Shown here: piece by piece, positions 45,280 to 53,964 of the stretch
Position numbering within the stretch: position 1 is the first letter of the stretch
Layout: each line of letters starts with the position of its first letter
DNA from: Globodera rostochiensis
Lineage: Eukaryota > Nematoda > Chromadorea > Rhabditida > Heteroderidae
Length of the DNA: 64,000 nt
NCBI GenBank assembly: GCA_018350325.1
Contig: JAEVLN010000005.1
Span: 4,066,393 to 4,130,392, forward strand
Direction: 5' to 3'
The notes under the pieces: model-generated
What the model was told of the DNA's origin: nothing
Seen by the model: only the letters and a program-made list of their open reading frames with translations
The model's database searches: none
Program-made: the position numbers and the translations under genes

Positions 45280-45818
45280 TCACTTTTGTGACATTTTTAA
45301 ATAAGGCATTATGTGATAGTACATTTCATGAATTTCTTCAATATTTTTTCCACCCGTTATTACCACTTTGCCCGTCCAAAAAATTAAGGCAGTCAATCTT
45401 TTTCCTCTTTTGTAGTTTAGACCACAAAAAATTTCAGGCTCATAAAAACTATTTTTGGGACGAATTTTTCGAAATTCATTTAGATCAATTTGCCGTCCAA
45501 AATTAAAAGAGGTAACAACATTTTCAATTAGATGCCCGGTGTAAAAAACACTGGGACATCCCGAGAATTTAACAATTTCAACAAATTTTCTTATCGCTTT
45601 TTCGCAATCTTCCAAATTTTTGGTGCCCAAACAAATTATTTTTCCAGACTCCCATAACAAAGCAGTGGATTTTATAGGATTTTCAGATTTTAATATTGCA
45701 GCTTTAAATTTTCGGGGATTATACTTAATATGCAATCATTAATCGATAATGAAGAGAGATCAATTTCAGCTCCCAAATTGGCGACAGCAACGATATTGAC
45801 AATGATAGGTTTTTGCAT
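45280..45818 (-). pseudogene. TATA-binding-protein core homologue (one frameshift)
   Basis: The start ATG is at 45818, about 30 nt after a TATATAAAGG box. The N-terminal part reads IVNIVAVANLGAEIDLSSL, matching the first strand of the TBP core. Near 45725 the frame shifts by one base; the rest is one open frame to 45280. It contains both halves of the TBP saddle: YNPRKF...STALLWESGKIICLGTKN and YEPEIFCGLNYK...TALIFWTGKVVITGGK. Three of the four Phe residues that wedge into TATA DNA are conserved (in PRKF, PEIF, LIFW); the fourth is Trp (ALLW). Total length is about 179 residues, exactly a TBP core without the N-terminal extension. The break may be real or an assembly error in an A/T run. Role by homology: promoter recognition for the element's genes. 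I do not know of a described Polinton TBP. Confidence 0.85.
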
Positions 45819-45846
45819 TTTGAACCAAATAATCAATCGGTTTTTT

Positions 45847-45856
45847 CCTTTATATA
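45847..45856 (-). promoter_or_regulatory. TATA box of the TBP-like gene
   Basis: TATATAAAGG on the - strand, 29-38 nt upstream of the ATG at 45818. If TBP-like protein recognises such boxes it could regulate its own gene. Confidence 0.6.
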
Positions 45857-45899
45857 GGCATACTGGAAATATTTCAAGTACGCATTATGATTTGGACAT

Positions 45900-46335
45900 A
45901 AAAATAGGTCAAGGTCACACAATGATCACATGACAGACTGATGACTCACAAATTATTTTATGAGATTAATGACTCACAAAAGTATTACGAAATCTGTCAC
46001 CTGTCAATCAAAAAATGATTGATGACTCACAAATTATTTTAAAATTTGCAAATTATTTTAAAATCTGTCACCTGTCAATCAAAATGATTGATGACTTGCA
46101 AAGAATTAAAATCGTCACATGACTCACAAATTATTTTAAAATTTGTCACCTGTCAATCAAAATCGATCACATGACTCGCAAAATTATTTTAAAATCTGTC
46201 ACCTGTCAATCAAAAATGATTGATGACCTTCGATATATGACGAAATCTGTCGCGACAGACAGTTATTTCGTAATCTGAGCCAGACAGATTGGTCACGTGA
46301 CAGGTATTTCGCAATTGGTTACGCCCCTTTTTCAC
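45900..46335. promoter_or_regulatory. Tandem-repeat intergenic region between divergent TBP-like and POLB genes
   Basis: Four degenerate units combine CACCTGTCAATCA (at 45998, 46069, 46147 and 46200), ATGATTGATGACTCACAAA and ATTATTTTAAAAT. Adjacent TCAATCA and TGATTGA words can form short hairpins. Because it separates the element's only two divergent genes it is probably a shared regulatory region; an origin or packaging site is also possible. Confidence 0.5.
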
Positions 46336-46337
46336 CC

Positions 46338-46346
46338 TATATAAGG
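46338..46346 (+). promoter_or_regulatory. TATA box of POLB
   Basis: TATATAAGG lies 94 nt upstream of the POLB ATG. Transcription would start near 46368 (cattcactctt), giving a leader of about 70 nt. Confidence 0.6.
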
Positions 46347-46439
46347 CGCGGATCCCGCCTCGGCATTCACTCTTAACTGAGCAAAAATTTTAAAATTCTC
46401 ATTTGCGCATTTTTATTAAAACTTTTCTTATTTATTAAA

Positions 46440-49400
46440 ATGACTTCAAAACGTGTGAACCAATCCGGCGGACCGGCGGCCAAAAAGTGGGACTTCCGAA
46501 CAATTGGGTAAGAATTATAAATAAAAATTCTATAAATAAGATTATTTATTTAGAAACAATTTCTCGGAAGAAATGTACAAGTTAAATGATCATCGCACGG
46601 AGATTTGCAAAAAGTTTGGATTTATGAAAAACATTACCGAATTTACCATCAACCCGGATACGCCGCACCCGGATGAGCGAATGAGAGATTCAATTGAGGA
46701 CATGATTAACAAGGCGTTCAAACGGACTGAAGAGACAATGGGGCGAAAGGTGAAAATGTTTGGAGTGTCACTGACGGGAGCTGGACTTGGATACCCAGTA
46801 TATTTGCTGGCGGCGGCAAAGAATTATCTGGAGATGCATAAAGATAGTTTCCGACGATTTATGGACAACAATACTCGTCAACGAGAGGCAGCACTTGAAA
46901 TATTGGACGAATCGGGAGTTAGTGATATGGAAAATAGTTACGGAGTTGAGCATTTGTCGGCTATTCAAAAATATTTGGTAATAATAATAAAATCATTTAG
47001 CAGAAAAATAATAATTCTTTCAGGACCAAACTTTTCCGGGAAAATACCGAATTGCGGCTTTTGAAAAATGCGCTGACCCGAGGAGATCAATTCGCGTGCT
47101 TTGGAAGGGCCCGATGGGGCGTGAAGCGATTGTGCCGATATTTTTGGAGAACAATCACTGGGACGGACTGAAGAATTTCGTGTGCTTTTTCAACAAAGGA
47201 AAGAAGTTCTGTATCGACTGTGAATGTTTTTACGACAAAGACGTCCGACATACGTATGAATGCAAGGCCAGATGTTATTATTGCAACCGAGTCGGAGGAA
47301 TGCCATGCACCAAGGAACGAGGAGTGAAAGTTGAATGTCCGAAATGCCGTCGATTCTTTTACAACATACAATGCTACAATTACCATCAAGGCCATGAGAC
47401 TTGCAACCTTTGGAAGCGGTGCGTAGAGTGCAACAAAACTTATTTGTTCAACCCGAAGAGTAAACACGAATGTGGGGAGACTTTTTGCCGATCATGTGGA
47501 ATCTGCCATGACCCGAAACGAGGATGTTTTATTAAGCCGATCGCGGTCAAAGAGGAGAAGGATATCTACAGGATTGTGGTTTGGGTAAGTCAATAGTAAT
47601 CCCGATTTCAGAAAAATATGTAAATTTTAGGATTCGGAGACGTCACAGGACAAGACTTATAAGGGAGAGCAAAAGGAGCATGTGATAAATTACATCTCGG
47701 CGAGAGTGACGTGTACCGAGTGTTGTGACGACGGAAACAGGAAAGACTGTCGGATTTGTGGAATTGAGCGAGAAAAGGACTGGAGCGAGGCGGAGGGACA
47801 GGAGCCGACCAAGGAGTTTTTGGAGTGGATTTTAACGGCATTCGATAAGAAGTACAAGACCTACCTATTCGCACATAACGCCGGGAGATTCGATGGACAT
47901 TTCGTGTTTAACTACCTCTGCCGAGCCGGGAAGAGCCCTATGCCGCTGATTAACGGGCTGAAGATTTACGAATTTACGGTGCAAAACTCGAAGAAACACT
48001 CAATGCTGATATGGAGGGACTCCTGCTTGCTGATGCCGGTGAAACTTGAAGCAATGAAGGCGACATTTAATTTGGATTGTGAGGAAAAACCGTTCTTCCC
48101 GTACTACTACAACAAGAAGGAGAATTACAACACACATCTGCCCCGCTTACCACCCATGGAAGACTATTCGCCAGGATCAATGAAGAAGGAAAAGTTCGAC
48201 AAATTTGAGAAATGGTACAACGAGAATAAGGAGACGCCGTTTTATTTGCCCGAGGAGCTGAAGAATTATTGCCGAAACGACACGGAGATTTTGCTGAAGT
48301 CGATAGTTGAGTTCCGGAGGATCTTGGTCAAGGACATTACGGGAGGATTTGACCCGCTGCCTAGGAGTTGTACGAATGCGGGTGTGGCAATGAGTATTTT
48401 CAAGGCCATGTTTTTACAAGAAGAGGAGTTATCGATTGTGCCGGAGCGGGGATATGAGCGCTGTGACCGGGCCAGCGTGATCGCCATCAAATATTTGGAG
48501 TGGAGGAGTGAACGAGACAATGTGGACATTAAGCATGCGGGCAATGGGCGAGAGGAACAAGTCGGGAAATATAAATTGGACGGATATATTGAGAATGGGG
48601 GCGGCAGAAGCAAATGTATTGAAGTTATGGGCTGTTTCATCCATGGATGTTTGAAATGTTATGACCCGACGGCGCAATTGATTGGAGGACGAGCAGCGCA
48701 AGATTTGTATGATGAAACGCAGGAGCGGTTGGCTGAGCTGCGGGAAACTCTGGAAGTTGAGGAACTCTGGACTTGTGAAATTGAGCAAGAGTTGAAAAGG
48801 GACGCCGAGATGAAAGAATTTTTCGAGGACAGAGGGAACGAGAAGGGGCCAATTGATCCGAGGACGGCATACGCAGGAGGGAGGACGGGACCGATGAAGT
48901 TATTTGCAAAGGCCAATGAGAAGAAGAAGATTTCCGTCTACGATATTGTGAGCTTGTACCCGGCAGTAAATTACGAAACAGCATACCCGACAAGACTGCC
49001 CGACATTATTATACCAACGAGAGATGAAATTGAAGTGAGCTGGACAAAGCCGGATGATTTGAAGTACAAGGGGCTGTACAAAGTGAGGGTCAACCCGCCG
49101 AAGGGGCTTAGAATACCGGTGTTGCAGTTGAAGTGTGATGAGAGATTATTGTTTCCGCTGTGTTGGAGGTGTGCATCAAGCTTTAAGAAGGAGAATACGA
49201 GATGTGAATACAAGTGCCCCCATGATGAAGCCCAGAGGAGATATGTTGCCACGTATACAAGTGTTGAATTGGTAAGATAAATTTATTAAAATAATTTAAT
49301 TAATAAAAAATTTTTTAGGCGAAGGCATTGGAAAGCGGATACACAGTGGACAGATTTTATAGGGCGTGGCACTATGGGGAGGATAACGACGATTTGTTCA

Positions 49401-50399
49401 AGGGCTATGTGAGATTGTTTTTGAAATTGAAAGAGGAGGCGAGCGGTTTTCCGAAAGGAGCTGAGACAGTGGAGCAGAAGAAGAAGTGGGCAGAAGAATA
49501 TAAGGAAAAATATGGTATTGAGATTGTTTTGGAGAGAGTGAAGAAGAATGCGGGCCTGCGGTACATTAGTAAGCTGATGTTGAATAGTTTATGGGTAAGA
49601 AAAAAAATTAGCAAAATTACAGAATTTACATAAAAATTTTTTTTAGGGGAAATTTTCAATGAGGAATTCGTTGTGCAAGAATAAGGTGATAGATCAGGCA
49701 TCAGAGTTTTACCGATTGGTGTGCGACCACAAAATTGAGATTCACGACATTGTTGAGTATTCGGATGGGGCAATACGTGTTGTTTACAAGGACAAGGAGG
49801 ATTTCGTCACGGAACATAGTTCGAGCAACATCATCATAAGTTTGTGGACGACGAGTATGGCGCGGCTGAAATTGTTGGAATATATGCAGGAGGCGGAACG
49901 GAATGGAGGAGAAATATTGTACACGGATACGGACAGCATTTTTGTTATGCACGACAGGGATGTGGAGCCGATTACGACGGGGAAGTATCTTGGGCAGATG
50001 AGCGAGGAATATGGCGGCTACGAAATTGAAGAATTTTGTTGTGGTGGGGCGAAGCAGTATGGTCTGAAGATGAGGAGCAAGAAGACGGGGGATCTGGACT
50101 ACGTGATGAAGATTAGAGGGATAACATTTGATGTGGACAACCACAAGACACTGCATTATGAGGCGTTCAAGAAGATGGTGCTGAGCTACGGAGAGGAGAT
50201 GGATCCGGCCTTCTTTGTATACAAGAACGATTTTGGGTAAGTTTTTTTTTTATTTTTTAAAATTTGTTATAAAACATTTTTTAGGCCAACGCGGGAGTCA
50301 AAGGTCGTGACGAGGGAGAAACACAAGATGTACGTGCCGATCTGTCAGAAGGGGATTATCGACGAGGATTTTAATGTTTTGCCATTTGGATTTGATTGA
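46440..50399 (+). CDS. POLB: Protein-primed DNA polymerase B (Polinton POLB)
   Basis: Seven exons join in one frame: 46440-46507, 46554-46977, 47024-47584, 47631-49271, 49319-49594, 49647-50236, 50285-50399, giving 1224 aa. The N-terminal 350 residues include a Cys-rich, zinc-finger-like zone (about 210-325). Proofreading motifs: Exo I WDSET (D352, E354), Exo II HNAGRFDGHF (N434, D439), Exo III YCRND (Y564, D568). Polymerase motifs: A YDIVSLYP (D789), B KLMLNSLWG (K983-G991, split by intron 5), C YTDTDSIF (D1084, D1086). All catalytic residues are present. The Polinton enzyme is thought to replicate the element using a protein primer. Introns of 46-52 nt show adaptation to the host. AATAAA at 50416 is a likely polyadenylation signal. 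Confidence 0.95.
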
Positions 50400-50493
50400 T
50401 TTTTTTTTTTCGATGAATAAATATAAATATAAAAAAATAAATGATATTGGGACTAGCAGGGGTGGAACGGCCTAAAGTGAAAGCCCGCACCTG

Positions 50494-50847
50494 TTAGCCG
50501 CAATATTTTTGTAAAAGTTCCAGGGGAAAATAATTTCGATGACCACTATTTTGGTACATCACTATGCAAGGGAATTGCGGGTAGTGTAATTTGACTCGAT
50601 GTTTGGAGTACAAATGCTGTTCAACTGTTACGCCAAGGAACCCCCGGTATGCAAATAATCTATTTGCACCAATAAAAGTGATGTTGTCCGGTGAAACAAA
50701 TTGATTATGCCTAAGATGTGTTGTGACCAGCGGGTTGTTTCTTAGAAAATTGAGATTTTCAACTCTTCTTCTCTTTAAAATTTGTGCAAGCTCATGGGGA
50801 TCACACTTATTAAATTCGCATAAAATTTCAATGAGACTGGTGCACAT
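50494..50847 (-). CDS. Stand-alone Argonaute-type PAZ domain protein
   Basis: From the ATG at 50847 the ORF gives 118 aa; upstream codons in this frame lack an ATG. The C-terminal half follows the Argonaute PAZ domain in order: LVTTH, an ITFIG...YRG stretch, GVTVEQHLYSKHRVKLHYPQ, FPCIVMYQ and RNYFPLELLQKYCG. Compare the Argonaute pattern VTVxQYFxxxxxxxLxYPxLPC...YLPxElC. PAZ binds the 3' end of small RNAs. No MID or PIWI domain is present, so it cannot slice. A TATATAAGG box lies 34 nt upstream. It overlaps the end of the membrane-protein ORF by 20 nt. In a nematode element a small PAZ protein could interfere with RNA silencing; that is speculation. It might instead be an exon of a larger gene, but no partner exon was found. 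Confidence 0.75.
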   Translation of the reverse strand: MCTSLIEILCEFNKCDPHELAQILKRRRVENLNFLRNNPLVTTHLRHNQFVSPDNITFIGANRLFAYRGFLGVTVEQHLYSKHRVKLHYPQFPCIVMYQNSGHRNYFPLELLQKYCG

Positions 50848-51766
50848 TTTGCATAGGCGGTCGTATTGTCTCAATCACTTCCTTATATACTCTTTCATCG
50901 TCTGATGAATAAAACGCGGAGGTGTTTAAAGAATCATTCTTCTTTTTCCCTAGCTTCAATTTTTTAATAATAAAAATACAAATCAAAAACATTAACACGT
51001 CAAAAGCATATAAAAAATATACCCATGCATTTGAACTAGATAGGTTTATCGGTTTGAGCTCTTTAAATATCATAATGTTGAACTTGTCGGAATTTGAAGG
51101 TGAAATTAATTTTGGAAGTATATCGTTAGATCCTAGAGCGTGTCGATAAACTTTTCTATTGTTGATCAAATAAATCTGATTATCGACTATTAGGAAATCG
51201 GTGTACTCGGAAGGTATTGCACCAATCGGGTCTAAATGTAATTTTTCATACTCTTTCTGGCTATCGTGAAGCCACCAGTTCTCAAACGAGCTCATGTTGA
51301 TTTCATCGATTTTGTCATCTCTAATTATGAAGAGCCTTTTTCCGACATGATCAAACCGTAAGTCACCGGTTGGAAAATTTTTCAAAACTTTTTCATAATG
51401 ACCGCGAATAATAGATGTTTCATTTGTGTTAACATTTTTAAAAATAAGGTAAGTGTGTTCGTTAAAGTAAAAACACGCCACAGGTTTCATAACTCTAAAA
51501 TCCTGGTGTAATTCAATCTTTGTCGGTCCAATTCTTTCAATAGAATTTATCTTCTGAATTGAAATAGTCCATCCCAGCCTAAGGTCTCTGCTTATCATAC
51601 ACAAACTATTTTGGTCGAAGCCAAACAATCTATCAAGTGTTGAGGGTTTTGAAATTGTAATGTATTTGTTGTCAAAAAAGTTTGGTCTATCCGTGGAAAT
51701 TTCCACATTAATTTCTTCACTGACACTTGGAACAAATATTGTAACCAAAATTACTAACGATAACAT
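50828..51766 (-). CDS. Type I membrane protein of the Polinton, function unknown
   Basis: 312 aa. A signal peptide (MLSLVILVTIFVPSVS) is followed by an ectodomain of about 230 residues rich in beta-strand-like text, with N-glycosylation sequons NET, NMS and NLS. A single membrane span follows (about 248-270: WVYFLYAFDVLMFLICIFII), then a basic stop-transfer KKLKLGKKK and a 40-residue tail. It has few cysteines and no recognised family. The ATG overlaps the protease stop by 13 nt, and a TATATAAG box lies 48 nt upstream. Some nematode Mavericks are reported to carry a fusogen-like envelope protein. Position and topology would fit an envelope or attachment protein, but I see no fusion-peptide signature, so this remains inference. 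Confidence 0.7.
   Translation of the reverse strand: MLSLVILVTIFVPSVSEEINVEISTDRPNFFDNKYITISKPSTLDRLFGFDQNSLCMISRDLRLGWTISIQKINSIERIGPTKIELHQDFRVMKPVACFYFNEHTYLIFKNVNTNETSIIRGHYEKVLKNFPTGDLRFDHVGKRLFIIRDDKIDEINMSSFENWWLHDSQKEYEKLHLDPIGAIPSEYTDFLIVDNQIYLINNRKVYRHALGSNDILPKLISPSNSDKFNIMIFKELKPINLSSSNAWVYFLYAFDVLMFLICIFIIKKLKLGKKKNDSLNTSAFYSSDDERVYKEVIETIRPPMQNVHQSH
50881..50889 (-). promoter_or_regulatory. TATA box of the PAZ gene
   Basis: TATATAAGG inside the 3' end of the membrane-protein ORF, 34 nt before the PAZ ATG. The same nonamer stands before POLB. Confidence 0.55.
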
Positions 51767-52209
51767 AACGATCTAACAAATTTCTTAACTAATAAATCAG
51801 CTATTGAACGAGTCTTATATAAGTTATCCATGACTTTGCAGTATGGAATCCCTGAACAGCGAACAGCCAAAAAATAAATACAAAAATGACCGCATGAATC
51901 TGAAAATGGATGCTGAATAATACGCTCATTAAACAAAATTTTGTCAAATTGGTTAAGGTAGGCACCCAAATCGTTATTTGGGTGTTCACCCAACGAATCA
52001 AAATACTCTATTTGAGTATTCGAGCTAACAAAACATGCCACCCAATGCTCACCAATTGTGCCAGCTTTGCCTGTATTAGCCACAAAACAATATGGATATT
52101 TTCTCCCTCTATGGACTTTTGGAATATTATTGGAGGCGAAAACACCAATAAAATGTTTTTCTGTTGCTTCTATGTTTGACAAGATACTGTCTAACTGGTT
52201 AGAATTCAT
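51754..52209 (-). CDS. PRO: Adenain-like cysteine protease
   Basis: 151 aa. The adenovirus-type maturation protease triad is visible in the usual order: H55 (GEHWVACF), D71 (EYFDSLG), C106 (SDSCGHFCIYFL), with Q99 in IIQHPFSDSC as the likely oxyanion-hole residue. The length is slightly below adenain (about 200). In Polintons this enzyme is predicted to mature capsid proteins. Its start overlaps the stop of the major capsid gene (TAATG). The nearest TATA-like box (CCTATAAAAG, 52301-52310) is about 95 nt upstream within the capsid ORF. Confidence 0.9.
   Translation of the reverse strand: MNSNQLDSILSNIEATEKHFIGVFASNNIPKVHRGRKYPYCFVANTGKAGTIGEHWVACFVSSNTQIEYFDSLGEHPNNDLGAYLNQFDKILFNERIIQHPFSDSCGHFCIYFLAVRCSGIPYCKVMDNLYKTRSIADLLVKKFVRSLCYR
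51814..51821 (-). promoter_or_regulatory. TATA box of the membrane-protein gene
   Basis: TATATAAG within the protease ORF, 47-55 nt upstream of the ATG at 51766. Confidence 0.5.
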
Positions 52210-53561
52210 TAAATGCTTCCGTCACTACTAATAACGCGATTTGCATTGATCGATAATATTGAATCAAATTCTCCTAAAACAATCATCTCATAGCCACCCG
52301 CTTTTATAGGTTCAGTAAATTGAACCTTGACACTAGTAGTTCCATTTCGTATGAGCTCAAATCCTGGAGTGTCATCAAGGGTAGAAGTCATTGGTATTAC
52401 AAAGAAGCACCAGCCACCCAAAAATTTTGACATATTAATTGACATTGTTCTGTCGCCATCATCCATGCCTAGACCGGTGTACATATCAACAAAAGCCCTC
52501 ACATATTTTCCATTTTTGAAATTAAATGAATATGGTGCTCCGGGAAATGTATACCCATTTGCTTCAATTGTAATCGAGCGAATATTTGCATGTTCAAATT
52601 TAAAAGGCGAAAGAGCCTTATTACCTGTATATGCATCAGTGGAAACAAAACCAATAATCAACCTCCTCGGGACGACGCTTGTAAAAACATTGTGGGATAG
52701 ATCAGAGGTACCTTCGGGCAGGAAAAGGCTTCTAATCTCTATTTTTCTCATTGGATATTTTGCTGGGGTAATCTCCAAATGGTTACTGATAGCATTATTT
52801 AATGATTGAGCAACATCAACGGTTTTCACATAAATTCGAATGTCATTTACTTTAATCCGAAATTCATGAGGATTTGGCAGCATCTCTTTTTCTAGTTTGT
52901 AAGGCGGAGCCAAAATTAAAAATTCATCACTATTACGATATATGCTAAATATTACATCGGAATTATTTAATAGTAAATTGGGCTGACGCCCCAAATCGAA
53001 ATTTAGTTTCACCATAGTTTCACAATTAACGCCGTTTGCAAATCGAGATGCCCTGTTTTTAAATCCTTCATTTTCATAATTATTCTGATCAGTTTCATCA
53101 ACATAGTAACAATTTGCTTCATATAGCCCCCTCTTTACAACATCTGAAAATCCTAGTTCGTTCATCATATATGACCTGTATGCATAATATACGCCAGAAT
53201 CATATATTTCCACACCGGAAACACTGATTTTTAAAGTTTTTATAAAGCTTTGGCCAAAGTTTTGAATAACTCCGGCATGCTTGTCAGCGTCGCTAGCGCT
53301 TGTAATTGGTATCCAATTATTATTTTGTTTTCTTTCTATTGATGTTGATAGGAATAAAAAGGTTTTATTAAGATCGCAAAACTGGCTGTCCGAAAATAAT
53401 CTAAAAATATATGGGCCCGATTGATTTATAGCGGACAGTGGTAGCAATTCCCGAACACTGGATTTGTTTATCGCAACATTGGTAGGAGGAATATCGAATA
53501 GTGCCAGGCCTCCTTCGAGACCATCTTCACTTGTTTTGTCAATTTTCTTTAAAGTCGCCAT
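52209..53561 (-). CDS. Major capsid protein (double jelly-roll)
   Basis: 450 aa. It has the typical Polinton/adintovirus major capsid layout: an N-terminal segment GGLALFDIPPTNVAI, central jelly-roll text (LNFDLGRQPNLLLNNSDVIFSIYR), the PRRLIIGFVSTDAYTG segment common in this family, and a C-terminal strand IKAGGYEMIVLGEFDSIL. The frame is clean and the length matches the family (about 430-500 aa). The protein would form hexon-like trimers of the predicted virion. A TATAAAT box lies 30 nt upstream (53591-53597). The stop overlaps the protease start. Confidence 0.9.
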   Translation of the reverse strand: MATLKKIDKTSEDGLEGGLALFDIPPTNVAINKSSVRELLPLSAINQSGPYIFRLFSDSQFCDLNKTFLFLSTSIERKQNNNWIPITSASDADKHAGVIQNFGQSFIKTLKISVSGVEIYDSGVYYAYRSYMMNELGFSDVVKRGLYEANCYYVDETDQNNYENEGFKNRASRFANGVNCETMVKLNFDLGRQPNLLLNNSDVIFSIYRNSDEFLILAPPYKLEKEMLPNPHEFRIKVNDIRIYVKTVDVAQSLNNAISNHLEITPAKYPMRKIEIRSLFLPEGTSDLSHNVFTSVVPRRLIIGFVSTDAYTGNKALSPFKFEHANIRSITIEANGYTFPGAPYSFNFKNGKYVRAFVDMYTGLGMDDGDRTMSINMSKFLGGWCFFVIPMTSTLDDTPGFELIRNGTTSVKVQFTEPIKAGGYEMIVLGEFDSILSINANRVISSDGSI

Positions 53562-53589
53562 TGGCTTTTAATTAATAGCTACGCAATTC

Positions 53590-53597
53590 TATTTATA
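53590..53597 (-). promoter_or_regulatory. TATA box of the capsid-protease unit
   Basis: GTATAAATAG context, 30-36 nt upstream of the capsid ATG, in the only real gap (40 nt) of this part of the - strand cluster. Confidence 0.55.
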
Positions 53598-53601
53598 CTT
53601 T

Positions 53602-53961
53602 TTAAACGAAACTTAATTGATCAATAACCTGTTTCCTATTTCGCTTTCCTTTTCCACATTGCTGGAATTTATTCGAGAGATTTTCAAGCCCTTGTTTCGA
53701 ATGTTCCCTAAGGGCATCCTTTAAATCTTTACCGTGGGCCATATCACCTAAAACCCGTTGACCTGCGGCAATTCCTTCGTTACCAGCAGCTGTTGCAATA
53801 TTTTTAGCTATTGGTGTTAAGAAACGAACAACATTGTCGAGGAATCCGAATCCTCGCTGATATTTGCTTCCAACAAAATATTGTTTTTGGCCTCTTCCTA
53901 CTTGAGCTTCCAAAAATGAGGACCAATCCACCGACTGGGGATCAAAGAACACATGTGTCAT
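53602..53961 (-). CDS. Small core-like protein (adenoviral pX-like)
   Basis: 119 aa. A conserved motif of Polinton/adintovirus minor virion proteins is present, KQYFVGSKYQRGFGFLDNVV (about 26-45), followed by a small, amphipathic segment (FLTPIAKNIATAAGNEG) and a basic end (GKGKRNRKQ). The start lies 3 nt after the stop of the minor capsid gene, with no TATA box near it, so it is probably translated from the same message. Possible roles are genome condensation or membrane disruption, by analogy to adenovirus pX/pVI. Confidence 0.7.
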   Translation of the reverse strand: MTHVFFDPQSVDWSSFLEAQVGRGQKQYFVGSKYQRGFGFLDNVVRFLTPIAKNIATAAGNEGIAAGQRVLGDMAHGKDLKDALREHSKQGLENLSNKFQQCGKGKRNRKQVIDQLSFV

Positions 53962-53964
53962 TTT

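Noticed and set aside
45722..45735. Programmed -1 frameshift in the TBP-like gene
   Set aside because: No slippery heptamer or pseudoknot is evident; a plain indel or assembly error is simpler.
48266..49252. Antisense ORFs of 85-124 aa across POLB exon 4
   Set aside because: Shadows of the + strand polymerase frame; no recognisable domain.
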